Shown here: positions 34,573-44,498 of the stretch, piece by piece | How positions within the stretch are numbered: position 1 is the first letter of the stretch | Layout: each line of letters begins with the position of its first letter | Assembly: GCF_022230955.1 (NCBI RefSeq) | Contig: NZ_JAKKFI010000083.1 | Span: 1 to 64,000, forward strand | Length of the DNA: 64,000 nt | Direction: 5' to 3' | Source of the DNA: Micromonospora cabrerizensis | Lineage (GTDB): Bacteria; Actinomycetota; Actinomycetes; Mycobacteriales; Micromonosporaceae | Notes under the pieces: model-generated | Told to the model about the DNA's origin: nothing | Databases searched by the model: none | What the model saw: only the letters and a program-made list of their open reading frames with translations | Position numbers and translations under genes: made by a program

Positions 34573-37500
34573 GCCGTCGCCGCCTTCCGAGTCACCGGAT
34601 CCCAGTCACCCCGAGCGATCGCAGTATCCAGCCTGGCCGAGAACACCGCATGTGCCTCGCGCATCTCCTTCTCGCGCTTTGCCTTGTAGAAGGGCGGGGT
34701 GTAGCCCTCCGGCGCCGGCACCGTCCTCGGCACGGTCTTGTCATTTTGATACGTCTCGAACTGCGCCCACGTCGCTTTGGACTGCCGCTGGCCGATAGTC
34801 CGGGCATTGCCGGCGAGCTTCCAGCCCTCCGCGTCGAACCATGTCACCGCTTCGTACTTCTGCAGCACCGGGAACCGCCCGCGGTAGGCGGCGATGAGGG
34901 CGTCGGCGTCCATCCCGAGCCAGACCGCGACCAAGGCGTCGATCTCGACGAGCGCGGACCGTCGAGCCCGTTCAGTGCGCAACGGCGTCTCGGGTCGCCA
35001 CTCCGAGTCAACATCCTGAAGTGGTGGCAGCCCCTCCCAGTCGTACGCCCACGACTCGGTGTCTCTCCAGACTGGATCGAACAGTTCTTCCCAGAGATCG
35101 GCGTACGCCGAGGTGAGACAGTTGAGCCGTAGTGAGCGCAGCAGCAATGCTGGTACAAGGGGGTGATCTAGTGAGGGTGCGGGCAGAGCGCCGGCCCGGC
35201 CAACGTCAAGATGACCGGTGCCCGTTGCGCGGAGCAGATAGTCGATAGGGATAGAGGCCCACATGCCTGCTATCAGTGCAGTCATCCGATCATTCAACAC
35301 CCTGGCGCTGCGAACACCGTTAGTGTGCGCCGGCCCCGGGGGAATTATGGCGCAGTAAAGGCTGCGCTCTGTATTCGGGGCCACCATCTCACGCCACGCG
35401 AATCGGAAGAAGTTAAGGTAGGGGCGGCGAGACCTTTCTGTAAGGACGGCGTCCACCTTGTCCGGCGCGACATCTGCCTCGGCTATACCCTCGACTTCCG
35501 CAATGAAGGAACGGGCGTCGGAGACAGCGCTCTCGTCTGTCCGGAGGCGGGCGAGTTCGGCGTGGTCGACCCACCGGTCGGGCGCGTCGCGATAGCCCGC
35601 CTCCCGACCGGCAACCCGCACATACTCGGTGTCAGGCACGAAGTCCGGGGGGAGGCTGACGAGGTCGATCCCATAAGGGTCGTTGCTGTTCGCATCGTGC
35701 CGCTTGAAAACCGGTGTCGCTGTACTCAACTGGGTGCCCTTGAAAATCACCTCGCCCCAGGCCGTTGGCTGATACTCCTTACCAGTGACAGGGTCAACCC
35801 GGTTATATTCAATCAGCCTTGTCTTCTTTGCCCCAGATTCGTCGAAGCCTCGTGAGATTTGTGGGCCGAGTGCGCCGAGCCGCAATGGGTAGGCCGCGAG
35901 GGCCTCGACAGCGGCCGCTTCGGCCGTGCTGACCGGGAAGAGCAGACGGGCCTGGGTGAGCGGCCGGTCCTCCTCGTCGAGCAGTTGGCGCCACGTTGCC
36001 AGGACAGTCTCGTTGACAGAGACGACGCGAGTCCGATGCGGGCGTTCGTCGAACTCACGGTGGCGGTAACGGATGCCAGGGGTCTCCCCGGAGCCGTCGT
36101 GATGACGTGACAGTCGCAGAGCATCCGCAGACACGAGCCATGACAGGTGGTCGAAGCGGATCTTCTTGATCGGTCCGTAGATGTGTACTCCGAAATGAGC
36201 CGTGTGGCCCACAGGCTCAGGAAAGAACCGCTGTCCGGAGTTGACGAAGTCACCGTGGATGCGCAGCCTCTGGTAGGCGGCCGCTCGTAGCGGCCCCTCC
36301 TTCTCGCCGGTGAAGTGGGTGTCGGGATGCAGAAGCCCGACGCTCCCCTTCGGTGAGGTGTGTGTCCAGACCTGGCACATGAAGGCGCGATAGAGGTCTG
36401 GCTGAGTGCTGACAAGCAGCGGGTACACCTGCGAAGAACCCAACAGCGCGACGTGGGCGCTGTTCTCGGTCAGCTCACGGAGAACGTACTGCTTGACGTT
36501 GGAACGCCGGAGAAGTTCACGGCGCCGACGGTCCTTGTCGATCTCGGAGGGCCGTTCCTCCAACTCGAACCACGGTTCGTGTTCGGCGAGGACGGCATCG
36601 GCGTCCCACCGCGGCCGTACCCATGGGGGGTTGCCGACTTGGAGGTCGAAACCGCCGTGCTCGGCGAAGATGAGGGCGAACTCCAACTCCCAGTGCAGGA
36701 AGCCCTGCCGTTCTGCGATGTCTCGGACGATCCGAAGCCACGGAAAACGCTCCTCCGGATTCCTGGTGTCCATGCCCATGAATTCGGGCAGGAGCGCCTC
36801 GAACTCCTTGAGCGCGTCCAGGCTGTCGTACGCGTCGAGGAAGGTGTCTTGCGGAACGTCGGTGGTCCCAAGCATGGCTTCGAGGAAGTCGAGCCAGTCG
36901 TTGAGGTCCTTGAGAGGAATGACGCGGCGTCGGGCGACCGCCTTCGGCTTTGGAGCCTTCTTAGTTAGTGGGGCCCGTGGCTTCGGGACGTACGGTTCCG
37001 GATCGTTCGTCGTGCCCCACCCGAGCTCGTCGAAGGTCGTCTGATCCCCATCCATCGGGAAGAGCATCATCGGCCGGAAGATGGCGGGTCCCACCGACGG
37101 CGTTGCCGCTGCTGGTGGTGCAGCAATCAGGCTTGCCGGTTCCTGGGATGACGGCAAATCGCTTGGTGGTTCCCCGCTGGGGGTTACGCCGCCGAGTAGC
37201 TCGGCCAGACTGTCCGGACCCATCGCAGCCGCCACCGCGTACTCTGCATCCGTGCCATCGATCAGGGCGACCTGATCGGCGGGCCAGAACCAGAGCGCGC
37301 ACCAGGCGTCCATGACCATTTTGAGCCGCCAGTACGGTGTGTCAACCGCTTCGAAGAGGTCCTGCAGGACCTTCTCCTTTGGCACCGCCTGCCCCGGTCG
37401 CCGGAGAAAGCGAAACTCGGGATCGTCAGGGTCTGCGCCCCAGACTGGGATCCGGCGGGCGATCTCTCGCTCCGAGATCTCCATCCGCTTGACCACGACC

Positions 37501-40097
37501 GACCAGAGGAATTCAACGCGTCGAGCAGCGTCACGCAGCCGGGTGAACTGGGAGGCCGTTTCCATCTTCGGCTGCTTCGTGCGGGGGTTCAGCTTCGGCG
37601 TACCGTCGGCATTGAGGTGGGCGGTACTGCGGCTCGGCCGCTGGAGGATGCCCTTCTTCCAAGCCGACAACTTCGCCGTCTGCGTCGACTCGAGTTTCTT
37701 GGCTTCGGCAGAGTTGGCAACCGCCGCCCAGCCGGGTGCGGGCAGTAGGAACTGGTGCACGGCGTCCTGTGGCAGGGGCTGCAGTCGGGCGTCCTCGTCG
37801 CGCATCGGCAGGGGGGTCGGGGACAGGCCGCCCTTCGCCTTCAGCCAAGCCTTAGCCGGAGATGAGACGTCCTCGCCGGCGAAGACAGCGCGGCGGGCGC
37901 CGACGAGTGAGTTACCACGCCGGAGGTGCAACCCGAACCAGGGTGCGCGCATGCCGGGGTGCATGGTGTTCAGCCACAACGACACCTCTGCCAGCTCGAC
38001 GCCAGTCGCATTGAGGTCGACCCCGTAGGCGTTGTGCAGTGCGATGTACGCCTTGACCCGCTGCTTCTCCGTCAAGACGTCAGCCGACGGAATTGACTGG
38101 CCAAGCTCGTTCTGCCGACGGCGCAGGTACTCCTCGGCGACCTGATTAATCGCCTCGTTGAGGAAGGCCCCCGAGCCCAACGCCGGTTCGCAGATCTTGT
38201 ACGAGAGCAGCTCCGCTGCCCGCGTCTTGATCACATCGCCATCTGCGCCTCGTTCCTGATCGAGGCGTTCCTTCAGGGCCAGCTCGACCGTCACCTTGGT
38301 TAGCGCCTCGGGCGTGTAGTAGGAGGCCGAGGTCTCCCGGTCCCGGCCGGCAAGCCGGTAGACGAAGGACCCCTTCTCGTACTTCTTGGGGCCACGAAGG
38401 CCGCGGCGGGCGTCCTCCTCGGTGTAACGAACGAGAGTCGCCTCCGGGTAGTCGCTCTGTCGGTGGGCCGGGACTAGCCACGATCCCTGCTCTGGGTCAC
38501 CGCCACGAGCGACCTCGCACAGTTCCTCGTTGGCGATGATGCCGGTGTACGACATCAGCCCCTCGTAGACGGCACCGAGCTGGTTGATGCCGAGGTTGCG
38601 GTAGGAGATGAAGCCACCTCGTTCGCCGCGCTTGCCCTTCTTCATAGTGAGCAGGCGCAGCACCGCATGCAGGGCTGAGTTGCGCAGCTGAAGGTCGAGC
38701 CAGCGAGGGTCGTCGTCCTCGTCGCTGCGTGGATCAAACACCCGGCGACCGATGAGGCGGATGGCCTTGGGCTCGAAGAGTTCACTGCGCAAGGCCTCGA
38801 ACCGGAGGCCTATGTCCTCGCTGCGGCGCGCAGCTTTTTCCGCACGAGTTTGCTCGTCGTCGTCGGGCTGGTCGTCGTCTGGCTCTGTGCCGTATGCCCG
38901 ATGCCCGTAGTTCACCTTGTTGAACAACACGTCGAGCGAGAGGAACAGGTGAAGGCCGTTCTTCGCCTCCTCCTCGACGAGTTCTTCGTCCCGGGCGACC
39001 AGCTCGCGGAGCCGCGCCATCGAGTACCCGGACTCGTAGCTGCCGTCGTCCGCAGGCAGGATGCCCAGCTCGGGGCGTGCCTCCGCGTACAGTAGGAAGA
39101 GGATGCGGTACAGGTAGCGCAGGCACTCACGGGTGAGCTCACGGGCGAAAGGAATCTTTGGACTTTCAATGTCGGCGGGACTGACGTTGTTGCCCGATTC
39201 CGCCATTCGGTGCAGGACCTCGTTGGCGATGATCTCGACTGAGCGTTGCAGGCCTTGGCGGAGCTCCTTGGAGACGCCGACGGCGTTGGTGCTTGACCTC
39301 TTCAGCAATTCGTCAAGGGCAGGGGCAGTGTCATTGTCGCCGGGGCGCAGCATGTCGAGGCTGAGCAACGCGGCGATGGTGGCTAACTCGCCAGTCTGGG
39401 ACCGGTCGTAGCGTTCCAGGGCGGCATCGAGGTTGACGGCGAAGTAGCGGCCCTCAGCCCAGGAATTTCGGTCGGCGAGGACGATCACGCCGCCGTGCAG
39501 GAGCAGAATGAACCGGGGACGGGTTCCGTCGGCGCCGCCCACCTCACTCTGGAACAGCCAGGAGGCGAGGGCCGCGCCGGTCTCATACCGCTCGTTACCG
39601 GACACTCGCAGAGGGTGCAGCAGCCGTCCCGCGCCTGTGTGGTCAAGCGCGGCATCGTTGTCTGCCGTCCAACCGCAGTCGACGGCGACGACGCCATGGC
39701 CATGGAATGCGACCGTCAGAGTGTGCACGCGTCCCGAGCGGTGCACGGTGACCTCAGCCGGCGCGGCGTCATAACCGAGCGCACGCAGCACATCCTGGTG
39801 CCAGTCGGTGACCCGCTTCTGCCACTCGGCATTGCCGTAGGTAGCCAGCCGGACCGGACCGTCGCCATCGGAGTTTGCGGCGCTGGCGAAATACCGGCGA
39901 CCCTCCTCCCCCAGATAGATGGCGCGTAGGGCCCTGACCCGCTCGCGAGGGCTCTTGCGGGGATCATTCTCATCGCTCTCCCGGGCAGCCCAGGTGGTAA
40001 AGATGCCTTTCTTGAGATCGGTGCTCAGTTCCTCGGCGACGTAGTGTGCTGAGAGGTACTCGCCGCGGTTGGTAAACGAGTCGTAGTCGGCACTCAT
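34569..40097 (-). CDS. Giant N6-adenine DNA methyltransferase (DrmMI-like)
   Basis: A 1842-aa protein. ATG 40097 (MSADYDSFTNRGEYLSAHYV) overlaps the helicase stop as ATGA; the longer upstream frame lies inside that gene. The ~600-residue N-terminal region resembles the front part of Eco57I-type and PglX/DrmMI enzymes (LLLHGGVIVLADRNSWAEGR). The catalytic domain has motif I CEPALGSGAF near residue 640 and motif IV VGNPPWVRP near 1155, the N-P-P-(W/Y/F) signature of N6-adenine methylation. The insert between them is unusually long. The C-terminal ~600 residues should hold the target-recognition region (GPQISRGFDESGAKKTRLIE, PVFKRHDANSNDPYG). Presumably marks host DNA as self. No nuclease motif is visible in it. 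Confidence 0.9.
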   Translation of the reverse strand: MSADYDSFTNRGEYLSAHYVAEELSTDLKKGIFTTWAARESDENDPRKSPRERVRALRAIYLGEEGRRYFASAANSDGDGPVRLATYGNAEWQKRVTDWHQDVLRALGYDAAPAEVTVHRSGRVHTLTVAFHGHGVVAVDCGWTADNDAALDHTGAGRLLHPLRVSGNERYETGAALASWLFQSEVGGADGTRPRFILLLHGGVIVLADRNSWAEGRYFAVNLDAALERYDRSQTGELATIAALLSLDMLRPGDNDTAPALDELLKRSSTNAVGVSKELRQGLQRSVEIIANEVLHRMAESGNNVSPADIESPKIPFARELTRECLRYLYRILFLLYAEARPELGILPADDGSYESGYSMARLRELVARDEELVEEEAKNGLHLFLSLDVLFNKVNYGHRAYGTEPDDDQPDDDEQTRAEKAARRSEDIGLRFEALRSELFEPKAIRLIGRRVFDPRSDEDDDPRWLDLQLRNSALHAVLRLLTMKKGKRGERGGFISYRNLGINQLGAVYEGLMSYTGIIANEELCEVARGGDPEQGSWLVPAHRQSDYPEATLVRYTEEDARRGLRGPKKYEKGSFVYRLAGRDRETSASYYTPEALTKVTVELALKERLDQERGADGDVIKTRAAELLSYKICEPALGSGAFLNEAINQVAEEYLRRRQNELGQSIPSADVLTEKQRVKAYIALHNAYGVDLNATGVELAEVSLWLNTMHPGMRAPWFGLHLRRGNSLVGARRAVFAGEDVSSPAKAWLKAKGGLSPTPLPMRDEDARLQPLPQDAVHQFLLPAPGWAAVANSAEAKKLESTQTAKLSAWKKGILQRPSRSTAHLNADGTPKLNPRTKQPKMETASQFTRLRDAARRVEFLWSVVVKRMEISEREIARRIPVWGADPDDPEFRFLRRPGQAVPKEKVLQDLFEAVDTPYWRLKMVMDAWCALWFWPADQVALIDGTDAEYAVAAAMGPDSLAELLGGVTPSGEPPSDLPSSQEPASLIAAPPAAATPSVGPAIFRPMMLFPMDGDQTTFDELGWGTTNDPEPYVPKPRAPLTKKAPKPKAVARRRVIPLKDLNDWLDFLEAMLGTTDVPQDTFLDAYDSLDALKEFEALLPEFMGMDTRNPEERFPWLRIVRDIAERQGFLHWELEFALIFAEHGGFDLQVGNPPWVRPRWDADAVLAEHEPWFELEERPSEIDKDRRRRELLRRSNVKQYVLRELTENSAHVALLGSSQVYPLLVSTQPDLYRAFMCQVWTHTSPKGSVGLLHPDTHFTGEKEGPLRAAAYQRLRIHGDFVNSGQRFFPEPVGHTAHFGVHIYGPIKKIRFDHLSWLVSADALRLSRHHDGSGETPGIRYRHREFDERPHRTRVVSVNETVLATWRQLLDEEDRPLTQARLLFPVSTAEAAAVEALAAYPLRLGALGPQISRGFDESGAKKTRLIEYNRVDPVTGKEYQPTAWGEVIFKGTQLSTATPVFKRHDANSNDPYGIDLVSLPPDFVPDTEYVRVAGREAGYRDAPDRWVDHAELARLRTDESAVSDARSFIAEVEGIAEADVAPDKVDAVLTERSRRPYLNFFRFAWREMVAPNTERSLYCAIIPPGPAHTNGVRSARVLNDRMTALIAGMWASIPIDYLLRATGTGHLDVGRAGALPAPSLDHPLVPALLLRSLRLNCLTSAYADLWEELFDPVWRDTESWAYDWEGLPPLQDVDSEWRPETPLRTERARRSALVEIDALVAVWLGMDADALIAAYRGRFPVLQKYEAVTWFDAEGWKLAGNARTIGQRQSKATWAQFETYQNDKTVPRTVPAPEGYTPPFYKAKREKEMREAHAVFSARLDTAIARGDWDPVTRKAATA

Positions 40098-43048
40098 GCG
40101 GCTGCATCCCCCGTGCGGTCGGTCAGCGGTTCCAGGACGGCGAGCAGGCGGAACATCGGCGTGCCCACCGACTCGAGCGATGCGACGAGCTGCATCAGCC
40201 GCTCGGCGGTTGAGTCGACACTTCGCCGGTTCGGGCGAGGGCCCGCGAACAATGCCTCCTGCTGCCACCGGTTAACCCGTTTCCGGTACGGCTGCAACGT
40301 GCTCTCGATCTGCCGTCGGTAGTCGCCCTCAAGGCTCTCGAAATAGCGGCAGGCTTCATCGATGGCCGCCGGCACCAGCTCCTTAAGGCCGTGCAAGTCA
40401 CGTGGGACGGCTCGAGCCGGCATCCGGGGCCCGAGACCGTAGTCGCCGAGCAACTCCGGGGTCAGCCGCCTGGTGCTTCGCTGATGCGGCAACCCACTGA
40501 CGGCCATCCATTCTACGATCGTCGGGCGTCCCAGCCTATTCGAGGCGATGCCCTGGACCAGGAAGACTGGCTCCGAGACGGCCGCGGCCAGGACAGGCGC
40601 TTCATGCCGGCCGATCTCCACAAGGACCTTGTCGGTCAGCCAGTCCAGCACCGGGTGCACCTCAGTGACGTAGGACACACTAGGCCATTGCGAGTCGGAG
40701 CTTTCCCGAGCCGCCGTCAGCCGGGCCTCGGCAAGTTGCTTGGAGAAGGTGATCCGCATTCGTCCGGGGCGGTCCGGCGTTGGCAGGATCTGCTGCTCGG
40801 TCAGGTACGCCTTGGGCAACGACCGCAGCCGGTAGAGCAGGTCTGGCGACGGCTCGAACGCGATGGTGCCGTCGTTGTCGCGCCGCAGGGACAGTTGGTC
40901 CTCAGGATTGGGCCGGCAGACTTGCCGGAGACCTTCCTCGAAGTAGTCGGCCGTGGAGGAGAAGAGGCTGAGCACCTTCGCACGCGGCACCTCCGGGCGT
41001 TCCGGCACTGCGCCCACCTGGCCGACGAGCCCAGCGAGGAACGCCGCACCGCTCTGTCGGGAAGTTTTGATTGACTGCTCGACGGTACGGCCGGCGACCA
41101 GGTCCTTGATCAACCGCTTCTCTTCGTCTTCCGGGCGGAACAGACCGGTGGCTGCCTCGGCCGACCCGTCGATCTTGTGCGCCTCGGCCTCCCGCTGCAA
41201 CAGCTTTTCGCCGACCAGCCGATCGTCCAAGGTCCGGTCCTGACCCGTCTCAGGATCGGTGGACCAGGGCAGATCGCAGGTGAGCAGCAACGCCCGGAAC
41301 TGCGGCTGGTGCTGCTGACCGTAGCGGTCGATTCGGCCGTTGCGCTGCTCGATCCTGATCAGCGACCAGGGCAGGTCGTAGTGAATCAGCAGGTGGCACT
41401 GCTGGTGGAGGTTGACGCCCTCCGAGGCGATATCACCTGTGAAGAGCAGCCGTACCGGATCGCCGCGCAATCCGAACCGCTCCACGATTCGCTGCTGCTC
41501 CTCGCCGGCCGTGACGTCGCGATGCATTACCTGCGCCACTCCGCCGAACGCAAGCCATGGCTTACGGGCATCGGCACTCCCACTAGGTGCGAAGCCGAGT
41601 GCGGTCGGCACAGTGTCAGCCAGCCAGTTCAGGGTCGGGACGCTCTCCGAGAAGATCACGACGCGGGTGTCCGAACCGGGGCCGATGCCGAACTCCTCTA
41701 GCTGTGCCACCAAAGCATCCAGCTTCGCTGAGTCCTCGTCTTTGATGCGCTCGGCAAGCTTGCGCAGCGTGATCAGGGCGGCCAGCTCGGCGCGTCGGGC
41801 CGAGTCGGCCGACTGTTCAGGAAGCGTAACGTCGAGGGTATTCAGCCGAGTCTTTATGGTTGCCAGCAGTGCCCGGTGCGAAGAGAGGAACGATTTCAGC
41901 AGTTGGTACGGCACGAGGCGCGAAGTGCTGACCGACGAGCCGCCGTTCCCGGGGATCCACCGGGCGATCAGCTCGGCGAAGACCGCCGCTTCTGCGTCGC
42001 TAGCGGGTGCGTGGATCGGCAATGATGGGCCGCGATCAGCCCAGGCGCCTGCAAGTCCTTCTCGAACCTCCGGAGAGTTCTTTGTACGCCGGATGTACAG
42101 GTGTTCGAGGTCGCTGACGTCGTACTTCTGAGGATCGGCGATTGCCGCCTCGTCAAGCATCCGGATCAGCTCAGCGAACGACTCGGCCCTGCCGTTGTGC
42201 GGGGTGGCCGAGGCAAGCACCAATGCGTCGGTTCGGCGCGCCAGCAACCGGGCCAGCTGGTTGTTCTGGGTGCCGCGATTGACGAGGTTGTGGGACTCGT
42301 CGATGACCACCGCGTCCCAGTCCGTCCGCTCCAGGTGATGGGCGTAGACGTCGCTCTTCAACGTGTCCACTGAGATGATCACGCGCTTGAAGTACGCAAA
42401 GGGGTTCCGTCCAGCGGGAATTTCCCGCTGGACCCGTTGGATCCCGGTCGAGTCGAGGCGCACCAGCGGGATGGCGAACCTCGTCCATACTTCCCGCTGG
42501 AACTGCTCGAGTACGTGCTGCGGGGTGACTACCAGGATCCGCTCGCCCCGGCCACGCCGTATCAGCTCAGCCAGCAGGATGCCGATCTCCAGGGTTTTAC
42601 CCAGACCGACGACGTCGGCGATCAGGATGCGCGGTTGAGGGTTCTTCATCGACAGCGCTAGCTCGGCTGGGCGGAGCTGGTGTACCTGGCGGTTCATCAG
42701 GAAGCCTTCCGCCAACGCCAGCCCGTGCTCGGTCTGGGGCAGGGCGGTCTTGCGGAACACGGCCTCCAGGAATAGGCGAGCCCGCCGATGGTGGGCGGAG
42801 TCGTCGGCCACCAGCTCGGTCTTCCGCGGGTCGAGCACCCTGATGTCGTCGAGTCGCTGATAGAAGACGGCCTCGACGCCGCGCACAAACGGTGATACGC
42901 CGGTGACCTCGATCATCCACTTGTCGCGCTTGGTGTAGGTGCACTTGCGTACCAGCCACTGCTCGTCGCGCACCAGAACCTGCGAACCCGGCGGATAGCC
43001 AGCCGACACGCGCTCCACGCTGACTACGGCCTCGGCCTCGACGCTCAC
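40094..43048 (-). CDS. SNF2-family helicase (DrmD-like)
   Basis: A ~984-aa SF2 translocase. I choose GTG 43048, which has GGAGCGAGG just upstream; GTG 43084 is an alternative. The N-terminal ~100 residues form a small domain before the motor. Motor motifs: ILIADVVGLGKTLEIGILLA (I, near 148), VVIDESHNLVNRG (II, DESH, near 250), LVLASATPHNG (III), and LLFTGDIASEGVNLHQQCHL then RIEQRNGRIDRYGQ (V-VI, near 570). The C-terminal ~400 residues are helical with no known fold. This matches DrmD of class 1 DISARM in type, size and position directly upstream of the adenine methyltransferase. The stop overlaps the methyltransferase start (ATGA). Confidence 0.9.
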   Translation of the reverse strand: MSVEAEAVVSVERVSAGYPPGSQVLVRDEQWLVRKCTYTKRDKWMIEVTGVSPFVRGVEAVFYQRLDDIRVLDPRKTELVADDSAHHRRARLFLEAVFRKTALPQTEHGLALAEGFLMNRQVHQLRPAELALSMKNPQPRILIADVVGLGKTLEIGILLAELIRRGRGERILVVTPQHVLEQFQREVWTRFAIPLVRLDSTGIQRVQREIPAGRNPFAYFKRVIISVDTLKSDVYAHHLERTDWDAVVIDESHNLVNRGTQNNQLARLLARRTDALVLASATPHNGRAESFAELIRMLDEAAIADPQKYDVSDLEHLYIRRTKNSPEVREGLAGAWADRGPSLPIHAPASDAEAAVFAELIARWIPGNGGSSVSTSRLVPYQLLKSFLSSHRALLATIKTRLNTLDVTLPEQSADSARRAELAALITLRKLAERIKDEDSAKLDALVAQLEEFGIGPGSDTRVVIFSESVPTLNWLADTVPTALGFAPSGSADARKPWLAFGGVAQVMHRDVTAGEEQQRIVERFGLRGDPVRLLFTGDIASEGVNLHQQCHLLIHYDLPWSLIRIEQRNGRIDRYGQQHQPQFRALLLTCDLPWSTDPETGQDRTLDDRLVGEKLLQREAEAHKIDGSAEAATGLFRPEDEEKRLIKDLVAGRTVEQSIKTSRQSGAAFLAGLVGQVGAVPERPEVPRAKVLSLFSSTADYFEEGLRQVCRPNPEDQLSLRRDNDGTIAFEPSPDLLYRLRSLPKAYLTEQQILPTPDRPGRMRITFSKQLAEARLTAARESSDSQWPSVSYVTEVHPVLDWLTDKVLVEIGRHEAPVLAAAVSEPVFLVQGIASNRLGRPTIVEWMAVSGLPHQRSTRRLTPELLGDYGLGPRMPARAVPRDLHGLKELVPAAIDEACRYFESLEGDYRRQIESTLQPYRKRVNRWQQEALFAGPRPNRRSVDSTAERLMQLVASLESVGTPMFRLLAVLEPLTDRTGDAAA

Positions 43049-43112
43049 CCTCGCTCCGATCCTTCTTCCAGTCCAGTCGGCCACCCAGGCTGCCGCTATC
43101 TCGGTGACCTTT

Positions 43113-44291
43113 CTACAGGGTCGGCTGCGTCGCGTACTCGGCCCGTAGCTCCTGCGCGACCCGGGTGGAGGCGGGACCCCGACCAGGCCGTCTCGGCGGA
43201 CGACCGGCCGGACTCCGCGCCTCTGGAGCATCGGGGGCAGGTCGAGGTGCGGCCTCGGGCAGAGATTCCGGGGATTCCGCCTCGGTCTCGGCTTCAGGAG
43301 GGGCGATCGGCGGGACATCAAGCGGACCTGGCTGCTCCTCTCCGACCTTGGGGCTCATCTCCGCGAGCCGCTCCTCGATCGAGATCGGCGGCACCTGGTC
43401 CCCACGCAGCGACGGATGCACGGCGGTCGTCCGCGCGATCAGGGCCAACCGTGCGTCGGCGGGCGTGATCTTCACACCGCGCATTAGGGCCGCGCACGCC
43501 TCGGCCACCTCGATCACCGACGGACGCATCTCTGGCTCGTGAGCAAGCATCGACCGCAGCAGCGGGAGGAGGGGTGGCGGCGCGTCGCTGAGGTCCGGCT
43601 CGGCGCGGGGGTCGGTCACCTGAGTGACGATCGCCTGCCAAGTCCGGCCGTCGTACGGGTAGTGGGCGGCGGCAGCGTAGAGCAACACTGTGCCTAACGC
43701 ATACACGTCGGCCGCTGCCGTGACCCTTGGGTTCCCGCCCGCCTGCTCAGGCGGCATGCAGCGCACCGAACCGATGATCATGCCGCTGTGCGACAGCGAG
43801 TCGTGGGATGAAGACGCATCCTGCAGCGCAGCCAAGCCGAAGTCGATGATCATTGGACCGTCGGCGCCGAGCATGACGTTCTGCGGTTTCAAGTCTCGGT
43901 GCAGCAGACCAGAGTCATGCACCGCCTCGAGTCCTTCAGCCACCAACGCACCCAAGCTCGCCACCAGTGGCAGTGGAAGTGCTCGGTACTCGTCCACGTA
44001 CTGGAGCAGGGTGTAGCCGGGGACGTACTCCATGGCCAACCATGGCCGTGCGGCGTATGGATCTGCCTCCAGGAACCGTGCAACCCGATTCGTACCGATT
44101 ACCGTCCTCGCGATCGAGGCCTCCCGCTCAAAGCGAGCACGGGTGCTGGGATCCAGCCGGTCACTACGGATGAGCTTCACAGCTACTGGCGAACCGGCCG
44201 GCGAGTACGCGAGGAACACCTCCCCCATACCGCCCGCACCCAGCTTGCGCTTGACCAAGTAACGACCGATCTGGGCGGGAACATCACTCAT
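43113..44291 (-). CDS. Serine/threonine protein kinase
   Basis: A 392-aa Hanks-type kinase from ATG 44291. Gly-rich loop KLGAGGMGEVFLAY, catalytic Lys in VAVKLIRSD, catalytic loop LLHRDLKPQNVMLG near residue 135, DFG in MIIDFGLAAL, and the APE-equivalent MPPEQAG. The kinase domain ends near residue 270. The remaining ~120 residues are Pro/Glu/Ala-rich, disordered-looking, without a transmembrane helix, so it is cytosolic, unlike PknB. It is the first gene of the defence operon, with only ~65 bp to the SNF2 gene. A sensing or switch role, as for kinases in other phage-defence systems (Pgl PglW, Stk2), is likely; its substrate is unknown. Confidence 0.9.
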   Translation of the reverse strand: MSDVPAQIGRYLVKRKLGAGGMGEVFLAYSPAGSPVAVKLIRSDRLDPSTRARFEREASIARTVIGTNRVARFLEADPYAARPWLAMEYVPGYTLLQYVDEYRALPLPLVASLGALVAEGLEAVHDSGLLHRDLKPQNVMLGADGPMIIDFGLAALQDASSSHDSLSHSGMIIGSVRCMPPEQAGGNPRVTAAADVYALGTVLLYAAAAHYPYDGRTWQAIVTQVTDPRAEPDLSDAPPPLLPLLRSMLAHEPEMRPSVIEVAEACAALMRGVKITPADARLALIARTTAVHPSLRGDQVPPISIEERLAEMSPKVGEEQPGPLDVPPIAPPEAETEAESPESLPEAAPRPAPDAPEARSPAGRPPRRPGRGPASTRVAQELRAEYATQPTL

Positions 44292-44498
44292 GTATCGCTA
44301 TGCACCCTTCCCGCCGCAGTACAGCGTGCTCACTGAAGGGCCTAGTCTGCCTGATCTACACACATCCGTGCGAGCCCCACACGGTCCGTGCTCGATCACC
44401 ATTCGACCGATGAAGCGCGGAAGAGATTCATGGAGCGTTCGAAAGCGAACGACTGCCAGGCATCCTCTCGGGGCCGTGTGCTGAGGTAGCTCTTGTCG

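Noticed and set aside
34569..43048. BREX or Pgl system, because of the large PglX-like methyltransferase and the kinase
   Set aside because: No PglZ/BrxZ phosphatase, BrxC ATPase or BrxL/BrxA is present, and the SNF2 and DUF1998 helicases fit DISARM better.
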